Shown: positions 17,227 through 26,284 of the stretch, piece after piece
Layout of the letters: each line of letters begins with the position of its first letter
Position numbering within the stretch: the first letter of the stretch is position 1
Assembly: GCA_003554945.1 (NCBI GenBank)
Contig: PWHN01000028.1
Span: forward strand, 1-35,751
DNA length: 35,751 nt
Direction: 5' to 3'
Origin: a bacterium
GTDB lineage: Bacteria; T1Sed10-126
Program-made: the position numbers and the translations under genes
The notes under the pieces: model-generated
The model's database searches: none
Told to the model about the DNA's origin: nothing
What the model saw: only the letters and a program-made list of their open reading frames with translations

Positions 17227-18705
17227 TCATGGTTCCTCGACTTCAACGTCAACTTCACCAATCATTAAATCAATGACAAACTGGTTGAAATAAAAATCAA
17301 ACCAGCTTTTCATGAGTTCAATTTCAGCATTACTTTTTGCAATTTGAGCTTCAATAACTTCGAGAATAGTCACTTCGCCAAGCTCATCCCTGGTAAGAGT
17401 CAGATGTAGCTGTTCATCCCGATACTCAAGCTCTTCTATTTCGTTTATTATGTCTACGCGTTCACTGATCCAATCATAAAATAGTGACTCAAGATCTTCA
17501 ATTTCATTTTTTCGCGTCTCTTTTAGCTGATTTTTAGCCTCTGTTTTCATTGCTTCAGCCTGCCGGGTCTGTACTTCCAGAGAGTCTTCAGTTTGAACCG
17601 GATCACGAGCGCTGATGCGGTGAGTAATGTCCGGACGGTTGTCGAAGAATGTCATGGTGAACTCAGAGCTTTCAACATCATCATCATCGCGCTGATATGA
17701 TGATTGTACGGAGTGACCAAAGAAAAACATTTCCATGCTCAAACCAACGTAGTAGTCGTCCTCATCAGCTCCAAAAGGGTCGTCACCTCGAGCATCGTAA
17801 TCAACTTCCGCGGATAGGTCGGGAAGAAAATGAGCCTGTGCAAGAGCCACCCCTTCTTCAGCGTAAACCACTTCCTGTTCCTGCTGCCGAATCGAATAGG
17901 AGTGGTCCAGCAGTTGGGCACGCGACTGTTGGCGACGTTGGTCGGTAAGCTCTTCGGGGGGCTCCTGATCAGCGTCAAACTCCCCACGAGTAACAAAAAT
18001 AGAAGCTTCAAAGTCTCTATCCAGCACTCTATTAAGACGTATTCTGGCCTTTTGCAGTTCATTTAATGCCCGAGAATGGCGCCGATTAACTTCGTTTCTG
18101 CGCTGGCGTACTTCAAGTAATTCAACCCGTGTAAGTTCTCCAATTTCATATTTTTCACTGGCAACTCTGTAACTCTCCTCGACGCTGGTTCGAAGGGCTG
18201 ACTGTATTTCAGTTTCCATCTGAGCCTCAAGCAAATCGAAATACGCATTGGCCGCCCGCTCCAGAACTTCCGCAGCCCGCATACGATAGCCAAGGCGCGC
18301 GGCTTTAAGACTGGCCCTGGTCTGGTTCAGTCGGCCACCCAGACGACCACCGGACCAGAGTCGCTGAACCAACCGAGCGTTATAAGAGTGTTCGTAATGG
18401 TCGTCCTGTTCAATAAAAAGCCCATCGTGATGATCTTGTTGTTCCAGGGTTAGAGTCACCTCAGGAAAATATTCGCGAAGCGCGTCCTGGTAACGAGCCT
18501 CGTTCAACTCGATTTCGGCACGGCGGTTTTCCAGCTCGTCATCCACCTCAATTGCCCTGTAAAGCACCTGATCAAAATCAAAACGTGGCGGAGAATCTGC
18601 CCAAACCTCGCGGGCTGTCAAACAAGATAACACAATTACGAGGCTAAAAATCAACCCCAGTTGTAGATAGATTTTATTCTTCAAACTTTTTTTCAAGACG
18701 TACAA
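17227..18705 (-). CDS. TolC-like outer-membrane efflux channel
   Basis: The 492-residue protein has a signal peptide (KNKIYLQLGLIFSLVIVLSC, cleavage near VWA-DSPP) followed by two copies of the OEP pattern, with long helices such as 'QTRASLKAARLGYRMRAAEV' and 'VASEKYEIGELTRVELLEVR', and in the second half 'ELGEVTILEVIEAQ'. This is the TolC fold: a trimeric outer-membrane barrel with a periplasmic helical tunnel. The TTG start is supported by GGGAGGA 7 bases upstream, and the gene overlaps the end of the STAS/ATPase gene by 32 bases. An acidic insertion around residues 300-370 ('GDDPFGADEDDYYVG', 'QRDDDDVESSE') is unusual, and the C-terminus ends in an acidic tail. It lies directly before its adaptor and two RND pumps. 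Confidence 0.92.
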   Translation of the reverse strand: MYVLKKSLKNKIYLQLGLIFSLVIVLSCLTAREVWADSPPRFDFDQVLYRAIEVDDELENRRAEIELNEARYQDALREYFPEVTLTLEQQDHHDGLFIEQDDHYEHSYNARLVQRLWSGGRLGGRLNQTRASLKAARLGYRMRAAEVLERAANAYFDLLEAQMETEIQSALRTSVEESYRVASEKYEIGELTRVELLEVRQRRNEVNRRHSRALNELQKARIRLNRVLDRDFEASIFVTRGEFDADQEPPEELTDQRRQQSRAQLLDHSYSIRQQEQEVVYAEEGVALAQAHFLPDLSAEVDYDARGDDPFGADEDDYYVGLSMEMFFFGHSVQSSYQRDDDDVESSEFTMTFFDNRPDITHRISARDPVQTEDSLEVQTRQAEAMKTEAKNQLKETRKNEIEDLESLFYDWISERVDIINEIEELEYRDEQLHLTLTRDELGEVTILEVIEAQIAKSNAEIELMKSWFDFYFNQFVIDLMIGEVDVEVEEP

Positions 18706-19426
18706 GATTCTTTCCTCCCGGAGTCACTCGATATGAAAATTTATCCAACAGTTCGTTAATTAAATATAGTCCAAGTCCGCGTCTTTTGTTGTCCTCAAGA
18801 AATCTTTCCAGGTCGAAATCATGCTCATCTGGGTTAAACTGTTCTCCCTCGTCATTTAAGTAGATTATCAGTCCATTTTTAAATATACAAAGATTGAGTT
18901 CAATTGTCTCATCAGAATTAAATTTGAGACCGTGCTCAATAATATTGCTCAATGTTTCATCCAGTGAAGTAACTACCTGATGGATTTCGTTTTTATTGCT
19001 GCTATATTTTTGTAGTAAATTCCTTACTTTTTTACGCGTGGGTTCTAAAGACCCGGGTGATGCATCAACGGTAAGTTGTATGTTTTCTTGTTCCTCCCGA
19101 AAAACGGGTGCTTTGACAATTGTAAAAAGTTCGTCAAAACCCAACAATTTTAGAGTATCATTAACCTCTTCCTTTAAGTTGGCGAGAACAATATTTTTAT
19201 CGCTCGAGCACTTGCTTATAAGCAACCCCATGCCGGCGCTGTTAATATAATCGAGCTCACTACACTCAAAAATAACGTCTTCCTCACCAAAAAAATTCTC
19301 TATCTCTCTTTCAAAGATTTCAAAGTTTTCAGTGTCTATTTCACCTGAGAGAAAACCCAGTTTATGATTTTCATATCCACCGATTAAACAGTCGTCACAA
19401 ACTTTAACTATTTGTCCTTCAGCCAT
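18674..19426 (-). CDS. STAS domain fused to RsbW-type serine kinase/anti-sigma ATPase
   Basis: The 250-residue protein joins two normally separate partner-switching proteins. Residues about 5-105 are a STAS (anti-sigma antagonist, SpoIIAA/RsbV-like) domain with the phospho-acceptor motif YINSAGMGLLI (Ser63). Residues about 115-250 are a GHKL ATPase of RsbW/SpoIIAB type: N-box SLDETLSNIIEHG, LNDEGEQFNP and the glycine box RGLGLYLI. I chose ATG 19426, with AGGTG 8 bases upstream; the GTG at 19435 is too close to that site. It overlaps the phosphatase gene by 8 bases and the TolC-like gene by 32. A CxxC pair (CDDC) sits near the N-terminus. In known systems the kinase phosphorylates the STAS serine and a PP2C phosphatase reverses it, deciding whether a sigma factor or other target is held. 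The final target is unknown; no sigma factor gene is in the window. Confidence 0.9.
   Translation of the reverse strand: MAEGQIVKVCDDCLIGGYENHKLGFLSGEIDTENFEIFEREIENFFGEEDVIFECSELDYINSAGMGLLISKCSSDKNIVLANLKEEVNDTLKLLGFDELFTIVKAPVFREEQENIQLTVDASPGSLEPTRKKVRNLLQKYSSNKNEIHQVVTSLDETLSNIIEHGLKFNSDETIELNLCIFKNGLIIYLNDEGEQFNPDEHDFDLERFLEDNKRRGLGLYLINELLDKFSYRVTPGGKNLVRLEKKFEE
18713..18719 (-). promoter_or_regulatory. Ribosome binding site supporting the TTG start of the TolC-like gene
   Basis: GGGAGGA on the minus strand, 7 bases before TTG 18705, lies inside the upstream coding region. It explains why a 32-base overlap is real and not an annotation artefact. Confidence 0.65.
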
Positions 19427-20855
19427 TGGTTTCACACCTGCTAAGTGCCAGCAGAACTACGTCATCCTGGACACGAGTTTTATCTGACCTAGAAAATATT
19501 TCATCCAGCAGTAGCTCCGGTGACCTACTGTAGTTCAAAATCAACTCTTCAAGCCCTTCCCGCCCAAGTCGGTCACTATCCTCTAAAATCATTTCACTAA
19601 CACCATCACTGTATTGATAAATATAGTCACCACGATGTAATTGCAGAGTCTCCAATTCGGTCCGCTCTAAGAACTCAGACCGGCGCTGAACTCCCAGGGC
19701 CACACCGGAGGGTTGGTGGGAGACAACCTCTTCACTCTCAGAATGATAATAAAGCAGGGGATTGTGCCCACAGCGAACATAATCAAGTATACCGGTCTTT
19801 AAGTCGATAATTCCTGCAAATAGACTTACAAAAGAACTGGGTTGAAAATTTTCTACTATTAAAGTGTTAAGTTCGGCGACTTTTTCCAGAAGCTGATTTG
19901 GTCCTACTGATTGATCCAGGAACAGAGCTCGCAGAGAAGCAAGTGTATTGGTCATCAGCAGCGCGGCGGGAACCCCTTTCCCAGATACATCGGCTACAAA
20001 GACATAAAGTTTACCATCTTTTCGGAAAAAATCGTAGAGATCACCCCCAACTTGAAGTGAAGATTCATACTCTATCTCCAGATTATAACCGGATATTTCA
20101 GGAGTTCGTTCAGGTAACAGAGTATGCTGGATTTGCCGGCCCAATCTCAACTCATTTTCAAGTCTCTGTTTTTCAACAAGTTCCTTGCGGTCCTCTTCGA
20201 TACGCCTGCTCATGTGATTTATCGACTCGGCAAGGCTCCCCAGTTCATCTCTTCTGTCAAGATTAATCTGATGACCATAATTTCCGGCTGCAATTTCCTC
20301 CACCGACTCTCCCAGACGTTCAATGGGCCTGGTCAAAATACCGGACAGAACGCCGGCGCCGAGCAAGCCACCGGCCAGTATTAACAGGGTGGCTTCCATC
20401 ATTCGCGCCCGAACTCCCCGGATTGCACTGTTTACCATTTCTTGATCTATCCTCACGGCAGCCTGGTATTCTCCATATCCGGGCAACTGAACCTCGCGTT
20501 TGAGCAGTAACGCATCTTCTACCGGCGGCAGTTCACTGCCAATATACCGAGGTTCGTTATGGGCCAGAACTTGACCGGCTGCTGTGAGAACATAAACCTC
20601 TTCAATACCGGCATCCGGGCGATGGGCCGCTTCAACGGCATTGATTATGAACAAATCATCTCCGGTCTGTATTCCCCGACGCACACTTTCAGCAAGCTGA
20701 CTGAGTAAAATTTCCCCGGTATCCTGGAGCTGCGAACGAACATAATTTTCCTGATAACGAAGGACAAGATAGCCCGCAGCAATCATTATAATCAGGATGA
20801 ATCCTGAAATTATAACGCTAAACTTCAAATAAAGTCCTAATCCTTTTTTCTGCAT
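19419..20855 (-). CDS. Membrane-bound RsbU/SpoIIE-type PP2C serine phosphatase with HAMP
   Basis: The product of about 478 residues has TM1 (FSVIISGFILIIMIAAGYLV), an external sensor region of about 120 residues with a PAS/Cache-like feel ('EEVYVLTAAGQVLAHNEPRY'), TM2 (TLLILAGGLLGAGVLSGIL), a HAMP domain, a coiled-coil linker (RLENELRLGRQIQHTLLP) and a SpoIIE phosphatase domain. Metal-binding motifs are present: VGGDLYDFF, DVSGKGVPAALLM, GHNPLL, YSDGVSE and DDVVLLAL. The second ATG (20855) is preferred because AGGAG is directly next to the first (20861) but 6 bases from the second. It follows the barrel gene by about 20 bases and overlaps the STAS/ATPase gene, its evident substrate, by 8. It should sense an envelope or extracellular cue and dephosphorylate the STAS domain. 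Confidence 0.93.
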   Translation of the reverse strand: MQKKGLGLYLKFSVIISGFILIIMIAAGYLVLRYQENYVRSQLQDTGEILLSQLAESVRRGIQTGDDLFIINAVEAAHRPDAGIEEVYVLTAAGQVLAHNEPRYIGSELPPVEDALLLKREVQLPGYGEYQAAVRIDQEMVNSAIRGVRARMMEATLLILAGGLLGAGVLSGILTRPIERLGESVEEIAAGNYGHQINLDRRDELGSLAESINHMSRRIEEDRKELVEKQRLENELRLGRQIQHTLLPERTPEISGYNLEIEYESSLQVGGDLYDFFRKDGKLYVFVADVSGKGVPAALLMTNTLASLRALFLDQSVGPNQLLEKVAELNTLIVENFQPSSFVSLFAGIIDLKTGILDYVRCGHNPLLYYHSESEEVVSHQPSGVALGVQRRSEFLERTELETLQLHRGDYIYQYSDGVSEMILEDSDRLGREGLEELILNYSRSPELLLDEIFSRSDKTRVQDDVVLLALSRCETNG

Positions 20856-20874
20856 CGTCATCTCCTGGTATATA

Positions 20875-22512
20875 TCAGTAGTCCATCAACTGCTGCACGC
20901 GTTCCAGAGCCTGTTCCGCCCTGTCATGGTCGGAATCCAACTCAAGAGTATTTTCAAAATATTGTTCAGCCGTCTCGTAATTACCACTGGTAAACTCTAT
21001 TAACCCCTGCTGGTATTCCTCCTCGGCTTCACGTTCTCGCACACCCAGGGCGGCCAGAGCGTTATCCAATTGTTCTTCCAATCTCAGTGTTTGAGGATCA
21101 TCAGGATCGATGTCAAGCGCCTGATTTATAAGTTCTGCAGCCCTTGAATAATTTCCATCGTTAAGATTTATCATAGCTTGCTGACGCAGTTCCGGAAGCA
21201 GCTCAGTTTCATCCGCCATTTCGGCTTCATCTGCAGTTTCCGCGCCTTCAGCCCAGTGAAAAATCGCTCCATCAAGCCCCGCATTCTCACTGCCCACTCC
21301 CCGACCTACCTGTCCGGCTTGAACACCGGCCAGATCAGGAGTAAAAGTTTCCCCGTCCACATCGCTAAATTCAGGTTCAAACGGAAGATCCGGGGTCGGG
21401 AAGGGACGGATGTCACGTTCCTCCAGTTCAGGAGTTACAGGATCAAACCCAGGGTCAACGTCATCAAACGCTATTTCCGGTAAATGGGGCATTGTGTGAC
21501 GAACGCCACGAAAGATTTCGGCGGGTTCTTCTTCAGGTTCGTATTTTACATCCCAGCGATAAGTTATAGAGAACTGATCAACCATGTCCAGCTCATCGTG
21601 ATCAAAAATACTGTAATCAAACTTGAGATGGTCACCGGCAATTAACGAGGCACCGGCTGTTAAATTGTTATCACGCATACCGGCTCGAACACTCAAAGTA
21701 CGACGGAAAGGCCAGTCGCGCGCGTCAAGAAACTCCATGCCATAAAAATACCGCTCGTCCCGATCGTCCTGAAATTCGACATCCCCGGCCAGGCGTATCC
21801 GATCGCCCCATAGCCAGAATGAAGTACCAACCCGATACAACCGGGGAACTTCATCCACTGAAGACGAAAATGATGGCTGCACCACATTGAAAACATTCAC
21901 ACCCAGACGCCAGTAGTCAAGTGGCTGGTAAAAGAGAGAGGCATCAAGTCCAAAGTCGCTTTCCCTGTGGTCGGAACGCCCGGGGGTGGGATCATCAATT
22001 CCCTGGTCAAAATAGTTAGCCGTCAGGCCAAGCGAAAAGTTTTCTAACGGCCTGTAAGCACCTGAAACGGCCAGCGCTTGTTCGGCCATGTCAAAGCTGG
22101 AAGTAGGATCACCATCCGCGTCGCGTCCGTCAAAATCTTCGGACCCCAGACGCAGATAGTTAAAACCAAGACTAAACCTATCGTCTAAGTTCCAGACACC
22201 GGTTAATGTTCCGTGATAGGTATCCACCCAGAGTTCCTGGTATGAACCACTTATAGCCGAGTAACCAATGAAGGGCATGGCCGCCGGGTTCCAGTAAGCA
22301 GTGGAAACGTCGTCTCCCATACCGACCGCGGCCTGACCCATACCCTCGGTATGAACACCGACACCAAAGTCGTAAAGCTGACCAAGCTGACCGGCGTCGC
22401 CGGAGTACACCCTACCGGCAGAAAAAACAATTGCCGCACAGACGACCAGCGAAATTAGAGCTTTAAGATATATACGCCAATCGCCCAAATAGAGCAGGTT
22501 GCTTAATTTCAT
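20875..22512 (-). CDS. PorV/PorQ-like outer-membrane barrel with C-terminal TPRs
   Basis: The product of about 545 residues has three parts. A signal peptide (ALISLVVCAAIVFSAGRVYS) leads to a FadL/PorV-PorQ/UPF0164-like barrel of about 300 residues. It carries the family's opening theme of an aromatic GARxxGMGxA-like motif, here 'HTEGMGQAAVGMGDDVST' and 'AYWNPAAMP', and alternating strands such as 'DRFSLGFNYLRLGSEDF'. A Pro/Asp-rich linker of about 110 residues follows, then two TPR units ('NYSRAAELINQALDIDPDD', 'NYETAEQYFENTLELDSDHD'). I chose ATG 22512: AAGGGA (22522-22527) lies 9 bases before it but touches ATG 22521. In T9SS, PorV carries substrates at the outer membrane; here the genes just upstream encode two proteins with sorting-type C-termini. 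The TPR fusion is not typical of PorV. Confidence 0.8.
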   Translation of the reverse strand: MKLSNLLYLGDWRIYLKALISLVVCAAIVFSAGRVYSGDAGQLGQLYDFGVGVHTEGMGQAAVGMGDDVSTAYWNPAAMPFIGYSAISGSYQELWVDTYHGTLTGVWNLDDRFSLGFNYLRLGSEDFDGRDADGDPTSSFDMAEQALAVSGAYRPLENFSLGLTANYFDQGIDDPTPGRSDHRESDFGLDASLFYQPLDYWRLGVNVFNVVQPSFSSSVDEVPRLYRVGTSFWLWGDRIRLAGDVEFQDDRDERYFYGMEFLDARDWPFRRTLSVRAGMRDNNLTAGASLIAGDHLKFDYSIFDHDELDMVDQFSITYRWDVKYEPEEEPAEIFRGVRHTMPHLPEIAFDDVDPGFDPVTPELEERDIRPFPTPDLPFEPEFSDVDGETFTPDLAGVQAGQVGRGVGSENAGLDGAIFHWAEGAETADEAEMADETELLPELRQQAMINLNDGNYSRAAELINQALDIDPDDPQTLRLEEQLDNALAALGVREREAEEEYQQGLIEFTSGNYETAEQYFENTLELDSDHDRAEQALERVQQLMDY

Positions 22513-22517
22513 AGGAA

Positions 22518-25500
22518 TCATTCCCTTATCACGGCAATTTTAGTTTTTTCTTGCACAGAATCTGAGTCGTCACCTTGTGCTTCCAGAACAACTATGTAAC
22601 CGCCGGAAGAAACGCTATCAAATCGCTCGTTTCTTCCATCCCAGCTTATATTAGTTATTCGTCCTGAAGACGGCAAACCCTCCGGAATATCTATCTCGCG
22701 CACAAGTTCTCCGGTTAAAGAATAGATTGTAATAGTCGCCGGTTCTCCCGGCTGACCAACAGGTTGGTCGCCGTTACTGCTTTCACCGACAGAAAATTTT
22801 AACTCATCGTCACGTTCCGGCCGGTAAGGATTCGGATAGACAAAAAAGTCGTCAACATACTGTTCTGAAGCCATCTCGCCGCCTCTACGTAAATTTTGAA
22901 CCTCCACTGCTCCATCACTGTTAGTCACTTGAGATTCTTTACGGCCAATCTCGACAATATCAACAAGTGAATCCCCTTCCAACCCGGTCGTATCAGCAAG
23001 TGAACTTCCCACCACTTCAAAACCGGGATTATCGGTATAACGAAGGTGTAGAGTGTCACTTGCTTCAACTCCCTGGTAACGAATCAAGAGTTCACTTGGC
23101 TCATCTTCAGAAATATCCTCCACCTGCTCTTGAATAATTCCAGTATCCATCGGGTTAAACAAAAACAGATGCTCGAGTTCATCCCGATTATAGTCAGAAG
23201 CTCTCTTTGCAATTTGATAATGAAAACCCTCGGGCAGTTCCCGTCGTTCTAAATATTCTAATGTATACTCAACGCTCCCCCGTTCAGGATCAGCAAGATC
23301 TTCAAACCCTTCGTGGGCCGTCAATACATAAGTATCCCCCAGCACTTGTTGATTTTTGAGATCAACTATTGAGACAGAAAGATCCATATCGGTTCTATCC
23401 AACCGACCGGGCGCTCCTGCAGGAGCAAAAGCAAGTTCACCGTTTTCGCTTTCTCCCAGGACAAGACTTTTGTTAAAATCAGTGTTCTTCAGGTCAAGCT
23501 TCACATCCGGATAGCCATACACTTCAGCCTCGCCACCTCCGAGTGAAAGAGTGTCACTAACCAATTCTCCACTACCGGCGGAGTAACCGTAAACTTGGGC
23601 ACCAAATTCAATAACAGTGCCCGGTTCCAGGTCATCAGGAATATCAACTTTAAGCTCTTTTCTTTCGTAAGTCCCACCTCGAACCGAGTGAACAGTGTCA
23701 GAAATTCTCTGCGATTCAAACACTTTCCCCACGTTTTTACCTTCGCCCTGGTCAATAGTCAGAACGGGGGTGTCAAACCTGGTATAAAAATCATTCGCAC
23801 CGGCATTCTCAAGATAAACCCCTACTTCCACTGCCTCCTGGCCCACGGTCACTGCGTCCTGTACATCGAGCGATAAACCCATCTGGGCTCGACCAAAATC
23901 AGGTTGTTCCGGATCTGTAAGACGTTCAATTATTATAGTCTCCAGTGCCGTGTTTCCCAATTTATCTTCCAGGGCTATTCGAAAGTAGTGAAGTTCAGGG
24001 TATATGTCCATGTCTTCGTCATCCAGCAGAAAAGTTACGGTTCCCGGCTCAAGCCGATTATCCTTCTCCATCAACCGCGGACTTTCACAACTTCCATCAC
24101 GGCGGCAATCCATAAGCTGCAAGTTTTCAACGTTTTCTTTTAACTCTAAATGTATCTCAAACACGCCACCGTAAGTTCGATTAACCCGGCCGATTATATC
24201 GGCTCCCCCGGCACCATATATGTCAAACTCCGGTGGAGATGCATCAGTCACAAATTCAAATTCGTCTAACTTTCTGTTAGTCAATGGATCCATGAAAACA
24301 AACCCGTATCTCTCTCCAATTTGCGGGTGAAAGCGAAAGGTTTCCCCCTGGGCACGCTCCCAGTCACGGACTACTTTTTCCTCCTCCAGGTCCAACTGAA
24401 GAACTTCTATGTCATAATCCTTTCGCAGCCCCTCAAGCACCGGATGAGTATCATAAAACTCTTCCTCAATCATATATTTTACAGCCGGGTGATATTCGTT
24501 CGTGAGTATACGGCCATCTTCCTGAACTATTCCCGGCCAGTACGGATCATCTTCAACTCGCCGCACCCCCGGCGCACGGTCATCACGAACGGTAACGATA
24601 CGCCTAGTACTTATCGGATCAGCGTCGTTTTTAATAACTTCGGTGTCCTCGTAAAGATCAAAATAGACATCGTCGGTTTCATCACCATCGGGAACTGTAA
24701 TCAACAGTCTGATTTCTTCTTCCTCTTCTTCTTTTAGCTCTCCAATTGACGCTGTATCTGATACTATTTGACCTTGTTCATTGCTCCACCTTACTTTAAG
24801 ACCAAATGTATCTTCTTGTAGGTCTCCAACCGCAATTGGAACTGCAATTACATCTGTCTCTGGCTTATTAGTTTTAATAAATTCTTTATTTTCGTCTTCG
24901 TCCGGTTCAAATTCAATTACTTTCCAGTCAGCTTTATCTGGATATCTGGGGGCGGGAATGTAGTCCAAAATTTCAACATTGGGGTTAACCTCCTCAATAT
25001 AGACGACCCGGTCGACGGAAACTGTCTCCCCAACTGCATTACGAGCCTTGACTTCAAATCTGTATTGAGTGTCTCCAAGGTGATCCAGACTAAAGTTACT
25101 GTTGAAACTCAACTGCCTTTCCCCGACATTAAGCCAGCCATAACCATAATTTATTGCTTCAATCTTTAAAGCATCAGTCACCTCGCCTTCAACTTCTGGG
25201 ACTGCAGCTCTATCAGGAAATACTGAACCAGAAGCAGGGGTGTCTACAGTCAATTCAGGCGAACTGCTTGATTGTCCGAAAACAACTGTTTCAGAGTTGG
25301 TGTTCCCGAGGACATCCCGGCCGGTCACAAGAACTTTATTATAAGTGTCGGTATCCAGCTCTATTTCAGTTTCAAAGGGGCCTGAGTCATTACTTAACAC
25401 CTGTTCTCCGGCTACGGTTACTTCATCGAAGATCCCATTTTCACCGCTCCGATCGACTTCTGGATCGTATGCACTTACCTGGCCGCCAACAGTTACTTTT

Positions 25501-26282
25501 GTATCACCGGTATAATCACCGGCAAAAAGGTTTTCTTCATACGATATTTCGGACGAGGGTTCATCGACCTTAATCAGCGGTCCCTCAGTCCGCAAGTATA
25601 TTTCAACAGTGTATTGAGCCGTGTTACCGGCTCTGTCGCCGGCTAAAATTAACAGCTCGTTTCCTTCCTGGGAAAGGGAGACCGAGTCAGTTTCAAAAAC
25701 TTCCTCTTCGGGATTATACTCAAGCAGCTCAGTGTCATAAGTTCGTCCATTTACCAGTATTACCGTATCTCCATTCTCCACATCAACTTTTATCTTAATT
25801 TCTTCGTCAGCAGTAACGGTATCATAATCTAGATCAATAACCTCACCGCCAACCGCGGTCTCCATTTCAGGAGTAACCTCATGAATAACAGGATCTATGG
25901 AGTCATGGTAAATAGTTATAGTGGCAGTATCCTGTTTCTGCTCATATTGTACAGTAAGATCAAATGTCCGGCTGTCCTCAAGAACCAGGGAATCAGCAGC
26001 CACCGTACCCTCTATCTCTGCTTTCGTATCAGTACCGGAGAGGCGAGCTGGATACGTATCCCCGACAGATATTTCTCCCCCGATGTCAATATCGTCCACG
26101 CTGGTATCCTCTGTCAGCTCTCTAACAACGGCTGTTACCTGGACATCGTTGTGAGCGTTAGTGTCATAACGGGCGCCGGGGTCCACGATTTCCAGCTCCA
26201 GGGCGTAGACAGTCGACGGTGCCAGCAGAACCAGAAGCACTGACAAAATAAAAACCATTCGAGAAAAAACTTTATTATCCAT
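22518..26282 (-). CDS. Secreted Ig-repeat protein with FlgD-like/sorting-type C-terminal domain
   Basis: The 1254-residue protein begins with a clear signal peptide (FSRMVFILSVLLVLLAPSTV, cleavage near VYA-LELE). The N-terminal half is a series of bacterial Ig-like units of the glucodextranase-B kind, each ending in a strand such as 'LLILAGDRAGNTAQYTVEI' or 'VLVTGRDVLGNTNSETVVF'. The middle has further beta-rich units without a family I can name. The last 110 residues form a FlgD-like Ig domain: YPNPYRPERDDELKF, ITIYSLTGELV, ISWDGRN, SSGGYIVVL and the end KTKIAVIRE. This C-terminus closely parallels that of the giant protein upstream. Such domains resemble the type A sorting/C-terminal domains of secreted proteins. 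The start ATG 26282 is 2 bases after the giant's stop and overlaps none of it. A surface location is likely; ligand unknown. Confidence 0.88.
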   Translation of the reverse strand: MDNKVFSRMVFILSVLLVLLAPSTVYALELEIVDPGARYDTNAHNDVQVTAVVRELTEDTSVDDIDIGGEISVGDTYPARLSGTDTKAEIEGTVAADSLVLEDSRTFDLTVQYEQKQDTATITIYHDSIDPVIHEVTPEMETAVGGEVIDLDYDTVTADEEIKIKVDVENGDTVILVNGRTYDTELLEYNPEEEVFETDSVSLSQEGNELLILAGDRAGNTAQYTVEIYLRTEGPLIKVDEPSSEISYEENLFAGDYTGDTKVTVGGQVSAYDPEVDRSGENGIFDEVTVAGEQVLSNDSGPFETEIELDTDTYNKVLVTGRDVLGNTNSETVVFGQSSSSPELTVDTPASGSVFPDRAAVPEVEGEVTDALKIEAINYGYGWLNVGERQLSFNSNFSLDHLGDTQYRFEVKARNAVGETVSVDRVVYIEEVNPNVEILDYIPAPRYPDKADWKVIEFEPDEDENKEFIKTNKPETDVIAVPIAVGDLQEDTFGLKVRWSNEQGQIVSDTASIGELKEEEEEEIRLLITVPDGDETDDVYFDLYEDTEVIKNDADPISTRRIVTVRDDRAPGVRRVEDDPYWPGIVQEDGRILTNEYHPAVKYMIEEEFYDTHPVLEGLRKDYDIEVLQLDLEEEKVVRDWERAQGETFRFHPQIGERYGFVFMDPLTNRKLDEFEFVTDASPPEFDIYGAGGADIIGRVNRTYGGVFEIHLELKENVENLQLMDCRRDGSCESPRLMEKDNRLEPGTVTFLLDDEDMDIYPELHYFRIALEDKLGNTALETIIIERLTDPEQPDFGRAQMGLSLDVQDAVTVGQEAVEVGVYLENAGANDFYTRFDTPVLTIDQGEGKNVGKVFESQRISDTVHSVRGGTYERKELKVDIPDDLEPGTVIEFGAQVYGYSAGSGELVSDTLSLGGGEAEVYGYPDVKLDLKNTDFNKSLVLGESENGELAFAPAGAPGRLDRTDMDLSVSIVDLKNQQVLGDTYVLTAHEGFEDLADPERGSVEYTLEYLERRELPEGFHYQIAKRASDYNRDELEHLFLFNPMDTGIIQEQVEDISEDEPSELLIRYQGVEASDTLHLRYTDNPGFEVVGSSLADTTGLEGDSLVDIVEIGRKESQVTNSDGAVEVQNLRRGGEMASEQYVDDFFVYPNPYRPERDDELKFSVGESSNGDQPVGQPGEPATITIYSLTGELVREIDIPEGLPSSGRITNISWDGRNERFDSVSSGGYIVVLEAQGDDSDSVQEKTKIAVIRE
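22522..22527 (-). promoter_or_regulatory. Ribosome site embedded in the final IRE codons of the 1254-residue gene
   Basis: AAGGGA lies in the last codons (ATA AGG GAA TGA) of the upstream gene and sits 9 bases before ATG 22512. The same arrangement (AAGGGAG at 26288-26294, 5 bases before ATG 26282) couples the giant gene to the 1254-residue gene. Confidence 0.65.
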
Positions 26283-26284
26283 AA

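Noticed and set aside
19433-19435. GTG at 19435 as start of the STAS/ATPase protein
   Set aside because: The AGGTG ribosome site overlaps or touches it; ATG 19426 has the right 8-base spacing.
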